64,000 bases of DNA. It comes from UBA4733 sp036734945 (GTDB taxonomy: Bacteria > Chloroflexota > UBA4733). Where the stretch lies: positions 1-64,000 of the forward strand of contig DAIMXP010000030.1 in assembly GCA_036734945.1 (NCBI GenBank), written 5' to 3'. Shown piece after piece: positions 9,411 to 19,915 of this stretch. The notes beneath the pieces are model-generated. The model did not search any database. It was given only the letters and a program-made list of their open reading frames with translations, and had not been told where the DNA came from. Every line of letters starts with the position of its first letter. Position 1 is the first letter of the stretch. Made by a program: the position numbers and the translations under genes.

Positions 9411-9979
9411 CAAATCCTGATCTCGCCGTGATCTTGCGGCGCTTTTCTGCCCTGGCAACAATCACCATGTTGCCGTCCGGGGCTTTGCTTTTGTCTGCCG
9501 GGCGACGGGAAGCGGCTGTTGGTCTCTGCTTCGGCGCCTTGATTGGAACGTTGAACGTCAGCATACTGGCGCGGCGCATCAACCGTTCCGCCAACGAGCG
9601 GGTGACGCAGGCGCAGCGGGTGATGCAGCAGGGGATGGGGATACGCTTCTCGCTGATTCTGCTGGCGTCAGTTGTTGTCATAAAGACGACGCCAGCGGCT
9701 ATCCCCGCCTTTATGCTGGGGCTCGTGTTCACGATGGCTTTGGCGATTGCGGTCGCGGCGCGGGCGATGCTGGCGAGCGCAGGCGGTAGGTCGCACGTTG
9801 AGACAATTGCCGTAGGGGCAGGCCCCCGTGCCTGCCCTGGCCCCGGTTGCTTCCATTGCCTATTGTTCACGCCGAAAGCAGGGCAGGCACGGGGGCCTGC
9901 CCCTACGGCACCCTCCTACCTTGCACGTACAGGGGGCGCGCCCCTGGCCCCCATTCTGAAGAGGAGTTCCCACCAGTGA
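9407..9979 (+). CDS. atpI: AtpI, ATP synthase subunit I, C-terminus extended by a repeat
   Basis: 190 residues from TTG 9407, overlapping atpZ. Four hydrophobic segments (about 13-30, 34-50, 76-92, 99-118) match the AtpI chaperone for c-ring assembly. The last ~60 residues, from about HVETIAVGAG, are the translation of a 31-bp inverted repeat (9809-9909) plus the atpF leader and are not family-like. The natural C-terminus was probably lost when the repeat inserted. Stop overlaps the atpF GTG. Confidence 0.7.
   Translation: MTNPDLAVILRRFSALATITMLPSGALLLSAGRREAAVGLCFGALIGTLNVSILARRINRSANERVTQAQRVMQQGMGIRFSLILLASVVVIKTTPAAIPAFMLGLVFTMALAIAVAARAMLASAGGRSHVETIAVGAGPRACPGPGCFHCLLFTPKAGQARGPAPTAPSYLARTGGAPLAPILKRSSHQ
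9809..9909. repeat. Perfect 31-bp inverted repeat inside the 3' end of atpI
   Basis: Bases 9809-9839 and 9879-9909 are exact reverse complements (31 bp) around a 39-bp loop; the core reads CCGTAGGGGCAGGCCCCCGT. It is a second, unrelated class of palindromic intergenic element, and it supplies coding sequence to the end of atpI. Confidence 0.9.
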
Positions 9980-10503
9980 ACCCGGTCTCCGTCAACATCA
10001 CGATCATTTTCCAGATCCTGTCCTTCCTGATTGTGTTGTACTTCATCAACCGCTGGCTGGCGAAGCCGGTGACGAAGGTGATGCTGGAGCGGCAGACGCG
10101 GGTACGCGAAGCGCTGGCGGCGGCGGATCGGGCACGCGAGGAAGCGGCGGCGCAGCAGCAGCGGCAGATTGAGGAGTTCAACCAGGCGCGCGCCGAGGCG
10201 CAGGCGGTGCTGGCCAGCGCTCGCGCGGCAGCCGACAAGATGGGCGAGGAGCGGCTGGTGCAGGCGCGCGCCGAGGCGGACCGTCTGATCGAGCAGGCCC
10301 GGCGCGCCATCGCGCAGGAGCGCGAGCAGACCAAGCAAGAGCTGCGTGCGTATGTGGTGGACCTGACGATTGAGGCGTCGCGCCGTGTGATTGGCGCCAC
10401 GCTCGACCTGGGGACGCAACACCAGCTCATCGTCAAAACTGTCGATGACGTGTTCTCCAGCGGCAATGGCGCCGTTGCCGGCGGAGAGGCGGCCCATGCC
10501 TAG
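9976..10503 (+). CDS. atpF: ATP synthase F0 subunit b
   Basis: 175 residues from GTG 9976 with GAGGAG 9 nt upstream. One N-terminal membrane helix (ITIIFQILSFLIVLYFINRW) followed by a long, charged, heptad-like helix rich in Ala, Arg, Glu and Gln: the peripheral stalk. Ends with a short region that would contact delta. In the standard bacterial order atpF follows atpE; here it precedes atpB. Confidence 0.93.
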   Translation: MNPVSVNITIIFQILSFLIVLYFINRWLAKPVTKVMLERQTRVREALAAADRAREEAAAQQQRQIEEFNQARAEAQAVLASARAAADKMGEERLVQARAEADRLIEQARRAIAQEREQTKQELRAYVVDLTIEASRRVIGATLDLGTQHQLIVKTVDDVFSSGNGAVAGGEAAHA

Positions 10504-11314
10504 TTTGACAACGTTGCTGGCGGCCGGTCAGGCGGCGACGAATACCGGCAGTCAGGCGCCGGCCATTCCCATCGGTGAACACTGGCTGCAAAGCGGCAGC
10601 GGGCTGACCGCCATCAACTGGGACACGATCATCTTGACCTGGGTCGTCATTGCCATCATCCTGGTCCCGCTGATCATCGTGTCGCGCAACTTCACCAGCG
10701 GGGTGCCGCGCGGCTTTCAGGCGGTATACGAGTTCGTGATCGAGTTCGTCAACGGTTACGCGGAACAGAACCTGGGCACGCGCGCCGCCGCCATGATGCC
10801 GCTGGCGCTGACGATCTTCGTTTTCATTCTCATCTCAAACTACCTGGGCCTTATTCCGATTCCCTACCTGAAGTCGCCGACTAGCGATCTCAACACCACG
10901 CTCGCATTGGGCGTCTTCACCTTTATCCTGGTGCAGGCGCTGGCTATCCGGGAGCGGGGGATCACCGGCCATGCGCGCCATCTCTGGAAGCCCATCCCCA
11001 TCTTTTCGTTCCTGATCAACGTCATCGACGAACTGGCTCGTCCGGTCACACTGGCCTTCCGGCTCTTCGGTAACATCGTGGCGGGTGAGATCATGATCTT
11101 GATCCTGCAGTCGCTCCTGTATAACGTGCCCTTCTTGCTGCTGTTGCCGATGCCGATCTGGCTCGGGTTCAGTCTTTTCATCGGTCTGATCCAGGCCTTC
11201 ATCTTCATGATGCTCTTCCTGGCCTACGCGGGTCTCGCTGTGGAGCACGAGCCGGAGGAAGAGCGGCACGGCGAGCCGCTGGGCACGGTCGCTGCACACC
11301 CGGAGCACGCCTAG
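10496..11314 (+). CDS. atpB: ATP synthase F0 subunit a
   Basis: 272 residues from ATG 10496, GGAGAGG 7 nt upstream, overlapping atpF by 8 bp. Multi-spanning membrane protein with the essential arginine in ARPVTLAFRLFGNIVAGE (equivalent of aR210 of E. coli) and the C-terminal helix GLIQAFIFMMLFLAYAGLA with the conserved Gln. Forms the proton half-channels against the c-ring. Confidence 0.96.
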   Translation: MPSLTTLLAAGQAATNTGSQAPAIPIGEHWLQSGSGLTAINWDTIILTWVVIAIILVPLIIVSRNFTSGVPRGFQAVYEFVIEFVNGYAEQNLGTRAAAMMPLALTIFVFILISNYLGLIPIPYLKSPTSDLNTTLALGVFTFILVQALAIRERGITGHARHLWKPIPIFSFLINVIDELARPVTLAFRLFGNIVAGEIMILILQSLLYNVPFLLLLPMPIWLGFSLFIGLIQAFIFMMLFLAYAGLAVEHEPEEERHGEPLGTVAAHPEHA

Positions 11315-11459
11315 GGTAGTGCAGGAGGAATGGAGTCGCCAGCGCTCGGGCGATTCAGAAACAGGGGCGTTCAGGTATCCCGGCAGGCTGTACGGGAACT
11401 CGCCGCGGACCGACTGTGGAGGCGGTCTCGCGTCAATGCAGGAGAGGGGATTCACTTCC

Positions 11460-11714
11460 ATGGACATGCAGCACGCAATTCTGTTGGCGGGCGCCTTTAT
11501 CGGCGCGGGATTGATGTTCGGCCTGGGTGCAGGCGGCGCCGGGATCGGCGATGGTCTGGTGACCTCACGGACGGTCGAGGGCATCGCCCGCCAGCCGGAG
11601 GCGCGCGGCACGTTGCTGACGACGATGTTCATCGGCGTTGGCCTGATTGAGGCGCTGCCGATCATCGCCCTGGTCTTTGCCATCGTGCTCATCTTCGCTA
11701 CCCCCGGCAAGTAG
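11460..11714 (+). CDS. atpE: ATP synthase F0 subunit c
   Basis: 84 residues from ATG 11460; AGGAGAGGGG lies about 9 nt upstream. Two-helix hairpin: LLAGAFIGAGLMFGLGAGGAG and TMFIGVGLIEALPIIALVFA, joined by the polar loop VEGIARQPEARG. The ion-carrying carboxylate is the Glu in GLIEALPI; the residue after it is Ala rather than the Ser/Thr usual in sodium-binding rings, so proton coupling is more likely. 145 bp of non-coding sequence separates it from atpB. Confidence 0.96.
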   Translation: MDMQHAILLAGAFIGAGLMFGLGAGGAGIGDGLVTSRTVEGIARQPEARGTLLTTMFIGVGLIEALPIIALVFAIVLIFATPGK

Positions 11715-11717
11715 CGC

Positions 11718-12257
11718 ATGGCGTCTGCCAGACCGCGTCGCTACGCGGAAGCCCTATTTGAGATCGCCAACGAGCGCGGTACGCTGGATGATTGGCTGCA
11801 GGACCTCCGTCTGGCTGTCGAGCAACTCGGCAGCGACCAGGTGATGCACCAGTTCGGCAACCCCGAACTGCGGCCGGAGCAGGTGCAAGCCGCCTTGCAG
11901 CATCTGCTCGGCTCGGCCGGCGCGCCGGAGATCCGCAACTTGCTGACGCTGCTGATTCAACGCCGGCAGCTCGGCCAATTGCCGGAAGTAGCCGCTCGCT
12001 ACGAGGACCTGGTGAACCGGGAGCGGCATATCGAAAAGGCAACGGTGCGCACGGCCGTGCCCTTATCGGCTGCCGAAGTGACGCTCATTCAGCAACGGCT
12101 GGCCGCGCAGCGCCACGCCAGCGCGATCATCATTGACCAACAAGTGGATCCCAGTATGGTGGGCGGGATCGTCGTCCGCATCGGCGATACGTTGCTGGAC
12201 GGCAGCGTGGACGCCCGCCTGGCAACGTTGCGCCAGGCGCTGCTGCGCGAACGCTAG
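11718..12257 (+). CDS. atpH: ATP synthase F1 subunit delta
   Basis: 179 residues, starting 3 bp after atpE. N-terminal helical bundle (RRYAEALFEIANERG) and the C-terminal IIDQQVDPSMVGGIVVRIGDTLLDGSV that is diagnostic for delta/OSCP. It joins the b stalk to the top of the F1 head. Confidence 0.95.
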   Translation: MASARPRRYAEALFEIANERGTLDDWLQDLRLAVEQLGSDQVMHQFGNPELRPEQVQAALQHLLGSAGAPEIRNLLTLLIQRRQLGQLPEVAARYEDLVNRERHIEKATVRTAVPLSAAEVTLIQQRLAAQRHASAIIIDQQVDPSMVGGIVVRIGDTLLDGSVDARLATLRQALLRER

Positions 12258-12276
12258 AGACAGGAGGAGGACGGCC

Positions 12277-13779
<1,503 letters not shown>

Positions 13780-13787
13780 GAGGAGCA

Positions 13788-14654
13788 ATGGCCAGCGTCC
13801 GTGACATTCGGCGGCGTATTCGCAGTGTCAAGAATATGCAGCAGATCACGCGCGCCTTTCAGCGCGTGGCCTTCAGTCGGCTGCGCGTGGCGCAGGCGCG
13901 CACGCTGGCGTCCCGCCCCTATGCGGAAGCTATGCGCGACGTGCTGCGCAGCTTGCCCAAGGTGACCGGCAGCGAGCGAGATGCCTTGCAGGAGCAGCGC
14001 CCGGTCGCCAATATTGTTGTAGTACATGTCACGCCGGATCGGGGCCTTTGCGGCGCCCTACCCGGTAACGTCAACCGCCTGCTGGCGCGCTTCATGGTCG
14101 AGCAGACGCAGCCGGTGAGCGTTATTGCTACGGGCCGGCGCGGGCGCGACTTCGTGTTGCGTAGCGGTCGCAAATTGGTGGCGGACTATTCCGGCATTGG
14201 TGACGCCCCCAGCCCGGCCGACGCAGCCACCGTGGCGCGGGCAGCCATCGACGAGTTCCGCTCTGGTCGCACTGATGCCGTGTACCTGACCTACACCCGC
14301 CTGATCAGTACCTTGCGCCAGGAGCCGACGATCATCCAACTGCTGCCGGTGGCGCCGACCGAGGAAACGCAGGCTGAGACGCGCCCGCGCGCCCTCTACG
14401 AGTTCGAACCGGAACCGGGCGAAGTGCTGCAAGCCTTGTTGCCGCGTTACGTGGAGATGCAGATCTACCAGGCGTTGCTGGAATCGAAGGCTAGCGAGCA
14501 GAGCGCTCGCATGGTGGCGATGCAGAACGCCAGCGACAACGCCGAGGAGCTGGCGGCCGAGTACACCCTCAGCATGAACAAGGCCCGCCAGGCCGGCATC
14601 ACCCGCGAGCTGGCGGAGATCGTGGGCGGAGCGGCAGCGCTGGAGCAGGGGTAA
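13788..14654 (+). CDS. atpG: ATP synthase F1 subunit gamma
   Basis: 288 residues; TAGGAGGAG before ATG 13788. The N-terminal helix SVRDIRRRIRSVKNMQQITRA and the C-terminal ARMVAMQNASDNAEELAAEY-like helix (continuing LSMNKARQAGITRELAEI) form the rotor coiled coil. This is the last atp gene in the window: the beta (atpD) and epsilon (atpC) genes that normally follow are absent and must lie elsewhere. Confidence 0.96.
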   Translation: MASVRDIRRRIRSVKNMQQITRAFQRVAFSRLRVAQARTLASRPYAEAMRDVLRSLPKVTGSERDALQEQRPVANIVVVHVTPDRGLCGALPGNVNRLLARFMVEQTQPVSVIATGRRGRDFVLRSGRKLVADYSGIGDAPSPADAATVARAAIDEFRSGRTDAVYLTYTRLISTLRQEPTIIQLLPVAPTEETQAETRPRALYEFEPEPGEVLQALLPRYVEMQIYQALLESKASEQSARMVAMQNASDNAEELAAEYTLSMNKARQAGITRELAEIVGGAAALEQG

Positions 14655-14680
14655 GGGGCCGGCGCCCCCGCGAACGCTGG

Positions 14681-14686
14681 TACACT
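14681..14686 (+). promoter_or_regulatory. -10 box placing a leaderless start for the cysteine desulfurase
   Basis: TACACT at 14681-14686 ends 6 nt before the ATG at 14693, so transcription would begin at or next to the start codon. There is no ribosome binding site between them. No clear -35. Confidence 0.45.
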
Positions 14687-14692
14687 CTCCTC

Positions 14693-15862
14693 ATGCTCAC
14701 ACACCCGCCCATCTACCTCGACCATGCCGCCACTACGCCGCTTGATCCGGCGGTGCTGGAGGTGATGCTTCCGTACTTCACCGAGCGCTTTGGTAACGCT
14801 TCCAGCGTCTATCGGCTGGGACGCGAGGCGCGGCGGGCATTGGACCGGGCGCGGGAGCAGGTGGCGGCGGTTTTGCATTGCCCTCCGGCCGATATCGTCT
14901 TCACCAGCGGTGGGTCAGAGGGCGACAACGCGGCGATTAGAGGGGCAGTCTTTGCCCGAGGGGCACGCGGTCGCCATATCGTCACCTCCGCCATCGAACA
15001 CGAGGCAGTAATGCATACCTGCCAATCGCTGGCCGGGCTTGGTGTAGAGACGACCTTCGTGCCCGTCGACCGCCATGGCCGGGTTCAGCCGGGAGCTGTG
15101 GCGGCGGCGATTCGACCGGATACTGCGCTGGTTACCATTATGCTGGCCAACAATGAGATCGGCACGATTCAGCCTATTGCTGAGATCGCCGCGCTCGCCC
15201 ACCGGCAGGGCGTGCTCGTGCATACCGACGCGGTACAGGCGGCGGGGGCGTTGCCGCTGGACGTCCAGGCGGTGGGCGTCGACCTGCTTTCGCTGTCCGG
15301 ACACAAGTTCTATGGGCCGAAAGGTACCGGCGTGCTCTACGTGCGTTCCGGCAGCGCCTGGGGCCCGCAGCAGCAGGGAGGCTCGCAAGAGGCCAAGCGC
15401 CGAGCAGGAACCGAGAACGTGGCCGGCATTGTCGGCTTGGCGACCGCGTTGACCCGGGCGGACGCGGAGCGCGAGGGCGAAGCAGCGCGCCTGACTTCGT
15501 TGCGGGATCGGCTCATCCGGGAGCTGCTGGTGCGCATCCCCGACTGTCAACTCACCGGCCACCCGACCCTACGCCTGTCGAACAATGCCAGCTTTGTCTT
15601 TGCCGGCGTCGAGGGCGAGGCCATTCTCATGGCGCTCGACGTGCAGGGCATTGCCGCCTCCACCGGCTCCGCCTGCACCTCCGCCTCGCTCGACCCTTCG
15701 CACGTGCTCATCGCCCTTGGCTTGCCGGCGCCGCTGGCCATCGGGTCGTTGCGGCTGACGCTCGGTCGCAGCAACAGCGCGGCCGACGTAGAACGGGTTT
15801 GCGAGGTATTGCCGTCGATCGTGCAGCGCCAGCGCGCCATGCTGTCGCTGGCCAGCGTGTAG
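14693..15862 (+). CDS. Cysteine desulfurase (IscS/NifS class V aminotransferase)
   Basis: 389 residues. PLP enzyme that takes sulfur from L-cysteine for Fe-S clusters and thiolated tRNA. IYLDHAATTPLDP start, GSEGDNAAIRG, SAIEHEAVM, ANNEIGTIQP, PLP lysine in SLSGHKFYGPKGTG, and the catalytic cysteine loop STGSACTSAS, which is the long class-I (IscS/NifS) type rather than SufS. It is the likely sulfur donor for the SUF genes at 5219-9087, although the ATP synthase genes separate them. Possibly leaderless (see the -10 at 14681). Confidence 0.92.
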   Translation: MLTHPPIYLDHAATTPLDPAVLEVMLPYFTERFGNASSVYRLGREARRALDRAREQVAAVLHCPPADIVFTSGGSEGDNAAIRGAVFARGARGRHIVTSAIEHEAVMHTCQSLAGLGVETTFVPVDRHGRVQPGAVAAAIRPDTALVTIMLANNEIGTIQPIAEIAALAHRQGVLVHTDAVQAAGALPLDVQAVGVDLLSLSGHKFYGPKGTGVLYVRSGSAWGPQQQGGSQEAKRRAGTENVAGIVGLATALTRADAEREGEAARLTSLRDRLIRELLVRIPDCQLTGHPTLRLSNNASFVFAGVEGEAILMALDVQGIAASTGSACTSASLDPSHVLIALGLPAPLAIGSLRLTLGRSNSAADVERVCEVLPSIVQRQRAMLSLASV

Positions 15863-15928
15863 CGACGCGGCGCGCCCAATTTGGTTTAGTGGTGCATCCG
15901 ACAAGTCCCGGTCAGTTCGCTCCGCACG

Positions 15929-16058
15929 CCCGGCGACTGAAGTCGCGGGTTACAGCAGGCGAAGTCCGCCTGCGCGGACTGGACTTTCATCCCCGGCGTC
16001 TCGTCGCAGCCCGCGAAGGTGGGCTTGGCCAGGGTAGCCCGCGACTTCAGTCGCCGGG
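15929..16058. repeat. Palindromic three-stem repeat, copy 1
   Basis: Outer arms 15929-15953 and 16034-16058 (25 bp, one mismatch). Inside, two hairpins: AGTCCGC-CTGC-GCGGACT (15963-15980) and AGCCCGC-GAAG-GTGGGCT (16008-16025). The same architecture recurs at 53799-53903 with compensatory changes. It occupies the 300-bp gap between the cysteine desulfurase and the solute-binding protein; nothing else is seen there. Confidence 0.85.
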
Positions 16059-16163
16059 AACCTTGGCGCCAATGTACGTCGAACTTGCCGGATGCACCAA
16101 CTTAGATAGGCTTCCTGTAAGTCGCGGCCCTGTTCGGGATCATCTATACGGCCCTGTCCCCCG

Positions 16164-17729
16164 TCACACCAGATTCTGTTGGATCGCCGTAATCACGAAG
16201 TCGTTGGCAGTCTTCAGCGCTTGCGTAGCGGTCTGCTTGCCGCTGAGGACGGCGGTCAACGCCACGTTCAACTGGGTGTTGATAATGTTGACCTGGGGCG
16301 TCACCGGCCGGCTGTGCGAATAAGGCAGCATGTTGATGAAGGCTTTGACGCGTGGATCGACGGTACTCCAGTAGGGGTCCGCCGCCGCTGCGATGATCGT
16401 CGGCAGGCGACCCGATTTGTTCTGAATGGTCTGCATCGTGACGTCGGTGAGGTAGTTCATCAGGGCGAACGACTGATCCGGGTTCTTGGCGCCGGCCGGC
16501 AGCACGTCGCAGAAGCCGCCGGACCACGTGCTCGTCTGGGCCACGCCTTGCGGTGGCGGCGGCGCCCAGGCGGTCCAGGAGAGGCTGGAGCCGGCGCCCA
16601 TTACGGTGATCAAGAAGCTGGTTGACGTGATGTAGCTGCTCTGCACTTGAGTTGTGAAGAGGTTTCCCTTGTGCGCGGTGATGAAATCCTGCACCGCCTG
16701 GTAGCCGAGCTGACTGGCGACCGTGCCGGCCCAGTCGAACCCGACCGCGACTTTGGGGTCATTCAGGGTCGGCTTGTTGTTGGCGGCGTCGTAGAAGTCG
16801 CCGCCGAACAGCCAGCCCCAGCCCCAGGGCGCCCAGTTGTCGTTCCAGGGAATGAAGCCAAGGCGCTGCAACGCGCCGCCCTGCTTCTGGGTGAGCTTCT
16901 GGCCGACCACGGCAAAGTCCTCCAGCGTCTTCGGCGCGGTGGTGTCGACACCTGCCTGCTGCAGGTGGGACACGTTCATGTAGATCATGCGCGCGTCGGT
17001 GGAATAGGGGAGGCCATAAAGCTTGCCCTTAATGGCGACTTCCTGCCAGCACCAGGGTTGCTGGTCGGTTCCCTTGATGCCGGCCTGGTTGGCCATGGCG
17101 GAAATGTCCTGCATCAGGCCCTTGGCCGAGCCGGCGGCGATGGTGTAGCGGTCCTGCACGGCCGTACTGGGGGGCGTGCCGCCGGCCACGGCAGTCACCA
17201 GCTTGGCGTCCAGGCCGGCCGGCGCTTCCATCACCGCATTGACCTTCGGGTTCGCCTTGTTGAAGTCGGCGATGCGCTGCACCCAGGCGGCGTAGCTCGG
17301 GTCGCCGCTCCCACCATTGGCCCAGAAGCTGAGGTTGATCGTGGCGGCTGCCGGCGCGGCCGCTGCCGGCGCCGCAGTAGCCGCACTGCTGCTCGCGGCT
17401 GTCGTCGTGACGGCTGGCGCGCTGCTGGTCGTGACAGCAGTGCTGGCAGCCGCGCTTGTGGCGGCCGCAGGCGTCGCTGCTGCGGTAGACACGCTGGCCG
17501 CTGCCGTAGCGGTCGTCGCCACACTACTGGTCGTCGCGCTGGTCGTGACGGCCCCGCCACAGGCGGCCAGCACGCTGACCGCCGCCCCACCGGCCAGCGC
17601 GCCGGCCAGCGCGAGGAAGCGCCGCCGGGTCGGTCCAAGCTGTGCCCCTGAAGGCCCTTCACTGCCCTTCGTGCCTGCCGTTTGCTCGCTGCCCTGCGCG
17701 GTCGGGGAAGATGTGAAAACGCGTCCCAT
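16164..17729 (-). CDS. ABC-type extracellular solute-binding protein (family 1-like lipoprotein)
   Basis: 521 residues from ATG 17729, preceded by GGAGGAGG. Twin-arginine signal TRRRFLALAGALAGGAAVSV ending in a lipobox LAAC, then a ~90-residue Ala/Thr/Ser linker, then the binding domain starting INLSFWANGGSGDPSYAAWV with the typical ATTVAVQDRYTIAAGSAKG and YSTDARMIYMNVSHLQQAG segments. Expected to bind a sugar or oligosaccharide outside the membrane. No permease or ATPase genes are adjacent, so transport partners must be elsewhere. Confidence 0.88.
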   Translation of the reverse strand: MGRVFTSSPTAQGSEQTAGTKGSEGPSGAQLGPTRRRFLALAGALAGGAAVSVLAACGGAVTTSATTSSVATTATAAASVSTAAATPAAATSAAASTAVTTSSAPAVTTTAASSSAATAAPAAAAPAAATINLSFWANGGSGDPSYAAWVQRIADFNKANPKVNAVMEAPAGLDAKLVTAVAGGTPPSTAVQDRYTIAAGSAKGLMQDISAMANQAGIKGTDQQPWCWQEVAIKGKLYGLPYSTDARMIYMNVSHLQQAGVDTTAPKTLEDFAVVGQKLTQKQGGALQRLGFIPWNDNWAPWGWGWLFGGDFYDAANNKPTLNDPKVAVGFDWAGTVASQLGYQAVQDFITAHKGNLFTTQVQSSYITSTSFLITVMGAGSSLSWTAWAPPPPQGVAQTSTWSGGFCDVLPAGAKNPDQSFALMNYLTDVTMQTIQNKSGRLPTIIAAAADPYWSTVDPRVKAFINMLPYSHSRPVTPQVNIINTQLNVALTAVLSGKQTATQALKTANDFVITAIQQNLV

Positions 17730-17838
17730 GCTGTGCCTCCTCCTTCTCCGGGCCGGGTCCAGCCGGCCGCCCAATGCCAGATAATGCGGCTCTGTCACGT
17801 GCCCATGCCGTGACGACGGGCCTCGCCGGAAGGCGGCG

Positions 17839-18822
17839 CTACTCGCCGCGCAACAATGCCTGCGCCAGAATCTTTTCGGCCACTTCCATGGTCTTCAGGC
17901 AATCGCGGAAGGGCGAGCTCGTGACATCCTTGCCAGTCTTCAGCGAGTCGATGAACTCGCGATTCTTGGCCTGGAAGCCGCCGTAGACGAAGTTCTTGTC
18001 GCTGCCGGCGACCACCTTGCTATCATACTCTACACCCTTGTAGTCGCCTTCGGCATAGACGTAAGCCTTGTTTTCGGCCTCGGCGTCCGTGTAGATGCCG
18101 GGGGCGTGCATCTGGACGCGGAAAATGCGCCGGCCGCTATTCCAACTGTTGACGACGTAGCCGGTAGCGCCGCTGTCGAACTGCAAGGTCGCGCCGATCC
18201 AGTTGATATCCGGCGTGCCGATGCGCTTGCAATGGCTGTCGATAGCCGTGACCTCGCCGCCGCACATCCAGCGCAGCGTGTCGATGGCGTGCGTGCAGTC
18301 GTCCATCATGTGGTCGCGGGGACCATAGGTCGCGCGCGGCGCGTGCTTGAAAAACTCGCAGACGGCATGGGTGATCGGTCCGCGCTTGAGGCACTCGTTG
18401 CGCACGGTGACGAGGAGCGGACACACCCGCCGCTGGTGGCTGACCTGCGTGATGAGCTGCTTCTGCTCCGCCAGGTTGGCCAGCATCTGGGCCTGGTGCC
18501 AGTTGAGGCCCATCGGCTTCTCGATGTAGAGGTTCAAGCCCTGCTGCAAGCACCACACCCAGATATCGTACATATAGTGCGGCTGGCCGATGACGTAGAT
18601 GCCGTCCGGCGCCACCTCTTCCACCATCTGGCGATAGTTGGCGTAGCGTTTCTGGATACCGTATTTGTCGCCCGTCGCGTTGAGTCGGCTGGTGTCCAGA
18701 TCGCAAATGCCGGCGATCTCCACGTCGTCGAACGACGCCAGCGAAGGATAGTGGACGCTGTTCGCCATCGAACCCGCGCCGATCACGGCCACACGAACCG
18801 TCGACTTCGGTGTCTCGCTCAT
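17839..18822 (-). CDS. Gfo/Idh/MocA family oxidoreductase
   Basis: 327 residues from ATG 18822 (GGGGAC 5 nt upstream); ATG 18834 is an in-frame alternative. Rossmann fold VRVAVIGAGSMANSVHYPSL, the EKP motif in LYIEKPMGLN (catalytic lysine), and the C-terminal domain with DDCTHAIDTLRWMCGG, where the His is the usual catalytic or substrate-binding histidine. NAD(P)-dependent sugar or polyol oxidation is likely; the exact substrate is not visible. Shares strand and context with the isomerase and solute-binding protein. Confidence 0.87.
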   Translation of the reverse strand: MSETPKSTVRVAVIGAGSMANSVHYPSLASFDDVEIAGICDLDTSRLNATGDKYGIQKRYANYRQMVEEVAPDGIYVIGQPHYMYDIWVWCLQQGLNLYIEKPMGLNWHQAQMLANLAEQKQLITQVSHQRRVCPLLVTVRNECLKRGPITHAVCEFFKHAPRATYGPRDHMMDDCTHAIDTLRWMCGGEVTAIDSHCKRIGTPDINWIGATLQFDSGATGYVVNSWNSGRRIFRVQMHAPGIYTDAEAENKAYVYAEGDYKGVEYDSKVVAGSDKNFVYGGFQAKNREFIDSLKTGKDVTSSPFRDCLKTMEVAEKILAQALLRGE

Positions 18823-18846
18823 TGCTGTCCCCATTCTTTCGTTGCG

Positions 18847-19638
18847 CTACACGCCGAATAGTGACCGGGCGAAGGCCAGATCTTCCGCGATCAGCCGGTC
18901 GACAGCATCGTGGTCGCTGTACTCCGCCGTCAGGCAGACATCGCCCTGATAGCCGCGTTGCTGCAACTGTGCCACCACGTCCGGCCAGGGGCAGAGGCCC
19001 TGACGGCCGCTGGTCCAGTAGCTCTGGTAGCGAGCGACCTCTGCTTCCGGCCCGTTGGCGCGTTGCCAGAGGCCATTCTTGAGGTTGACCAGCCGCAGAT
19101 GCGACCAGACGATGTCGATGGCCAGTTCCGGCAGTTCGCCGTTGAGCGCGCAGTGCGCCGGGTCCCAGACGGCGCAGACGTGCCTGGGATCGAAGCCTTC
19201 GATCAGATGCCGGATGCCGAGGGCATTGGGCACCGACCGGCCGATATGGTTCTGAATGCCGATGGCGACGCCATGCCGATCCAGCAGCGGTACCAGTTGC
19301 TCGTATTCCTGCCGGTGCCTCGCCTCCTGCTCCAGGTAGCCGCGATCACGGGGAATGCCAGGACAGACGCGGATAATCGGGATGCCGGCTTCGCCGCAGG
19401 CAGCGATCGTCGCTTCGTCGGTGGGTCCGGCCACGCTGGAAATCCGCACCCCGTAGCCGGCCAATACCTTCGCCGCGCGTGGCAGCTCCTGCGTCACGTT
19501 GGCCGGTTCGACGGGATAGCCGGGCCGCACTGGCAGCTCAATGCCGGCGAAACCGAGCCGGCTGACCCGCTCACCCAGCGCCTCCAGCGACTCCTTCCAG
19601 GGCTTGGTAAAGACGGTAAAGGCAACAGCAGCAGGCAT
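18847..19638 (-). CDS. Sugar phosphate isomerase/epimerase (xylose-isomerase-like TIM barrel)
   Basis: 263 residues from ATG 19638 (GGAAAG upstream). AP-endonuclease-2 fold: FTVFTKPWKESLEALGERV, then GFAGIELPVRPGYPVEP, QNHIGRS and CAVWDPAHC with metal-ligand His, Asp and Glu (LTAEYS near the C-terminus). Members isomerise or epimerise keto sugars or inositol derivatives. It lies directly upstream of, and probably in an operon with, the Gfo/Idh oxidoreductase, and divergent from the enolase-type gene. Confidence 0.82.
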   Translation of the reverse strand: MPAAVAFTVFTKPWKESLEALGERVSRLGFAGIELPVRPGYPVEPANVTQELPRAAKVLAGYGVRISSVAGPTDEATIAACGEAGIPIIRVCPGIPRDRGYLEQEARHRQEYEQLVPLLDRHGVAIGIQNHIGRSVPNALGIRHLIEGFDPRHVCAVWDPAHCALNGELPELAIDIVWSHLRLVNLKNGLWQRANGPEAEVARYQSYWTSGRQGLCPWPDVVAQLQQRGYQGDVCLTAEYSDHDAVDRLIAEDLAFARSLFGV

Positions 19639-19915
19639 TGGCAATTCTTTCCGGCGCTCAGTCAGTGAGCATGTGGCGATAATAGCACAGCGCATCTGAT
19701 CGCCCAGCGGTGCAGGAAGCGAACGCCGCAGTATATGACAATGGCTGACAAAAAACAACCTGTCAGCGGCGCTGGTCTGCTCGCAGCGCCGTTTGGGGCG
19801 CGGCGCAGCGTGGAGGCGCCGTGCCCTTCACCCGCCCGCCAGGCGCTCCGTGGCGACAACCCGGTGTATGATACGCCTTCGGCGGCAGGGGAGCATCGGC
19901 AAAGGAGGATGAGGC

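Noticed and set aside
14693..15862. SufS as the name for the cysteine desulfurase
   Set aside because: The catalytic loop STGSACTSAS is the longer IscS/NifS type, so sufS was not assigned even though suf genes are nearby.
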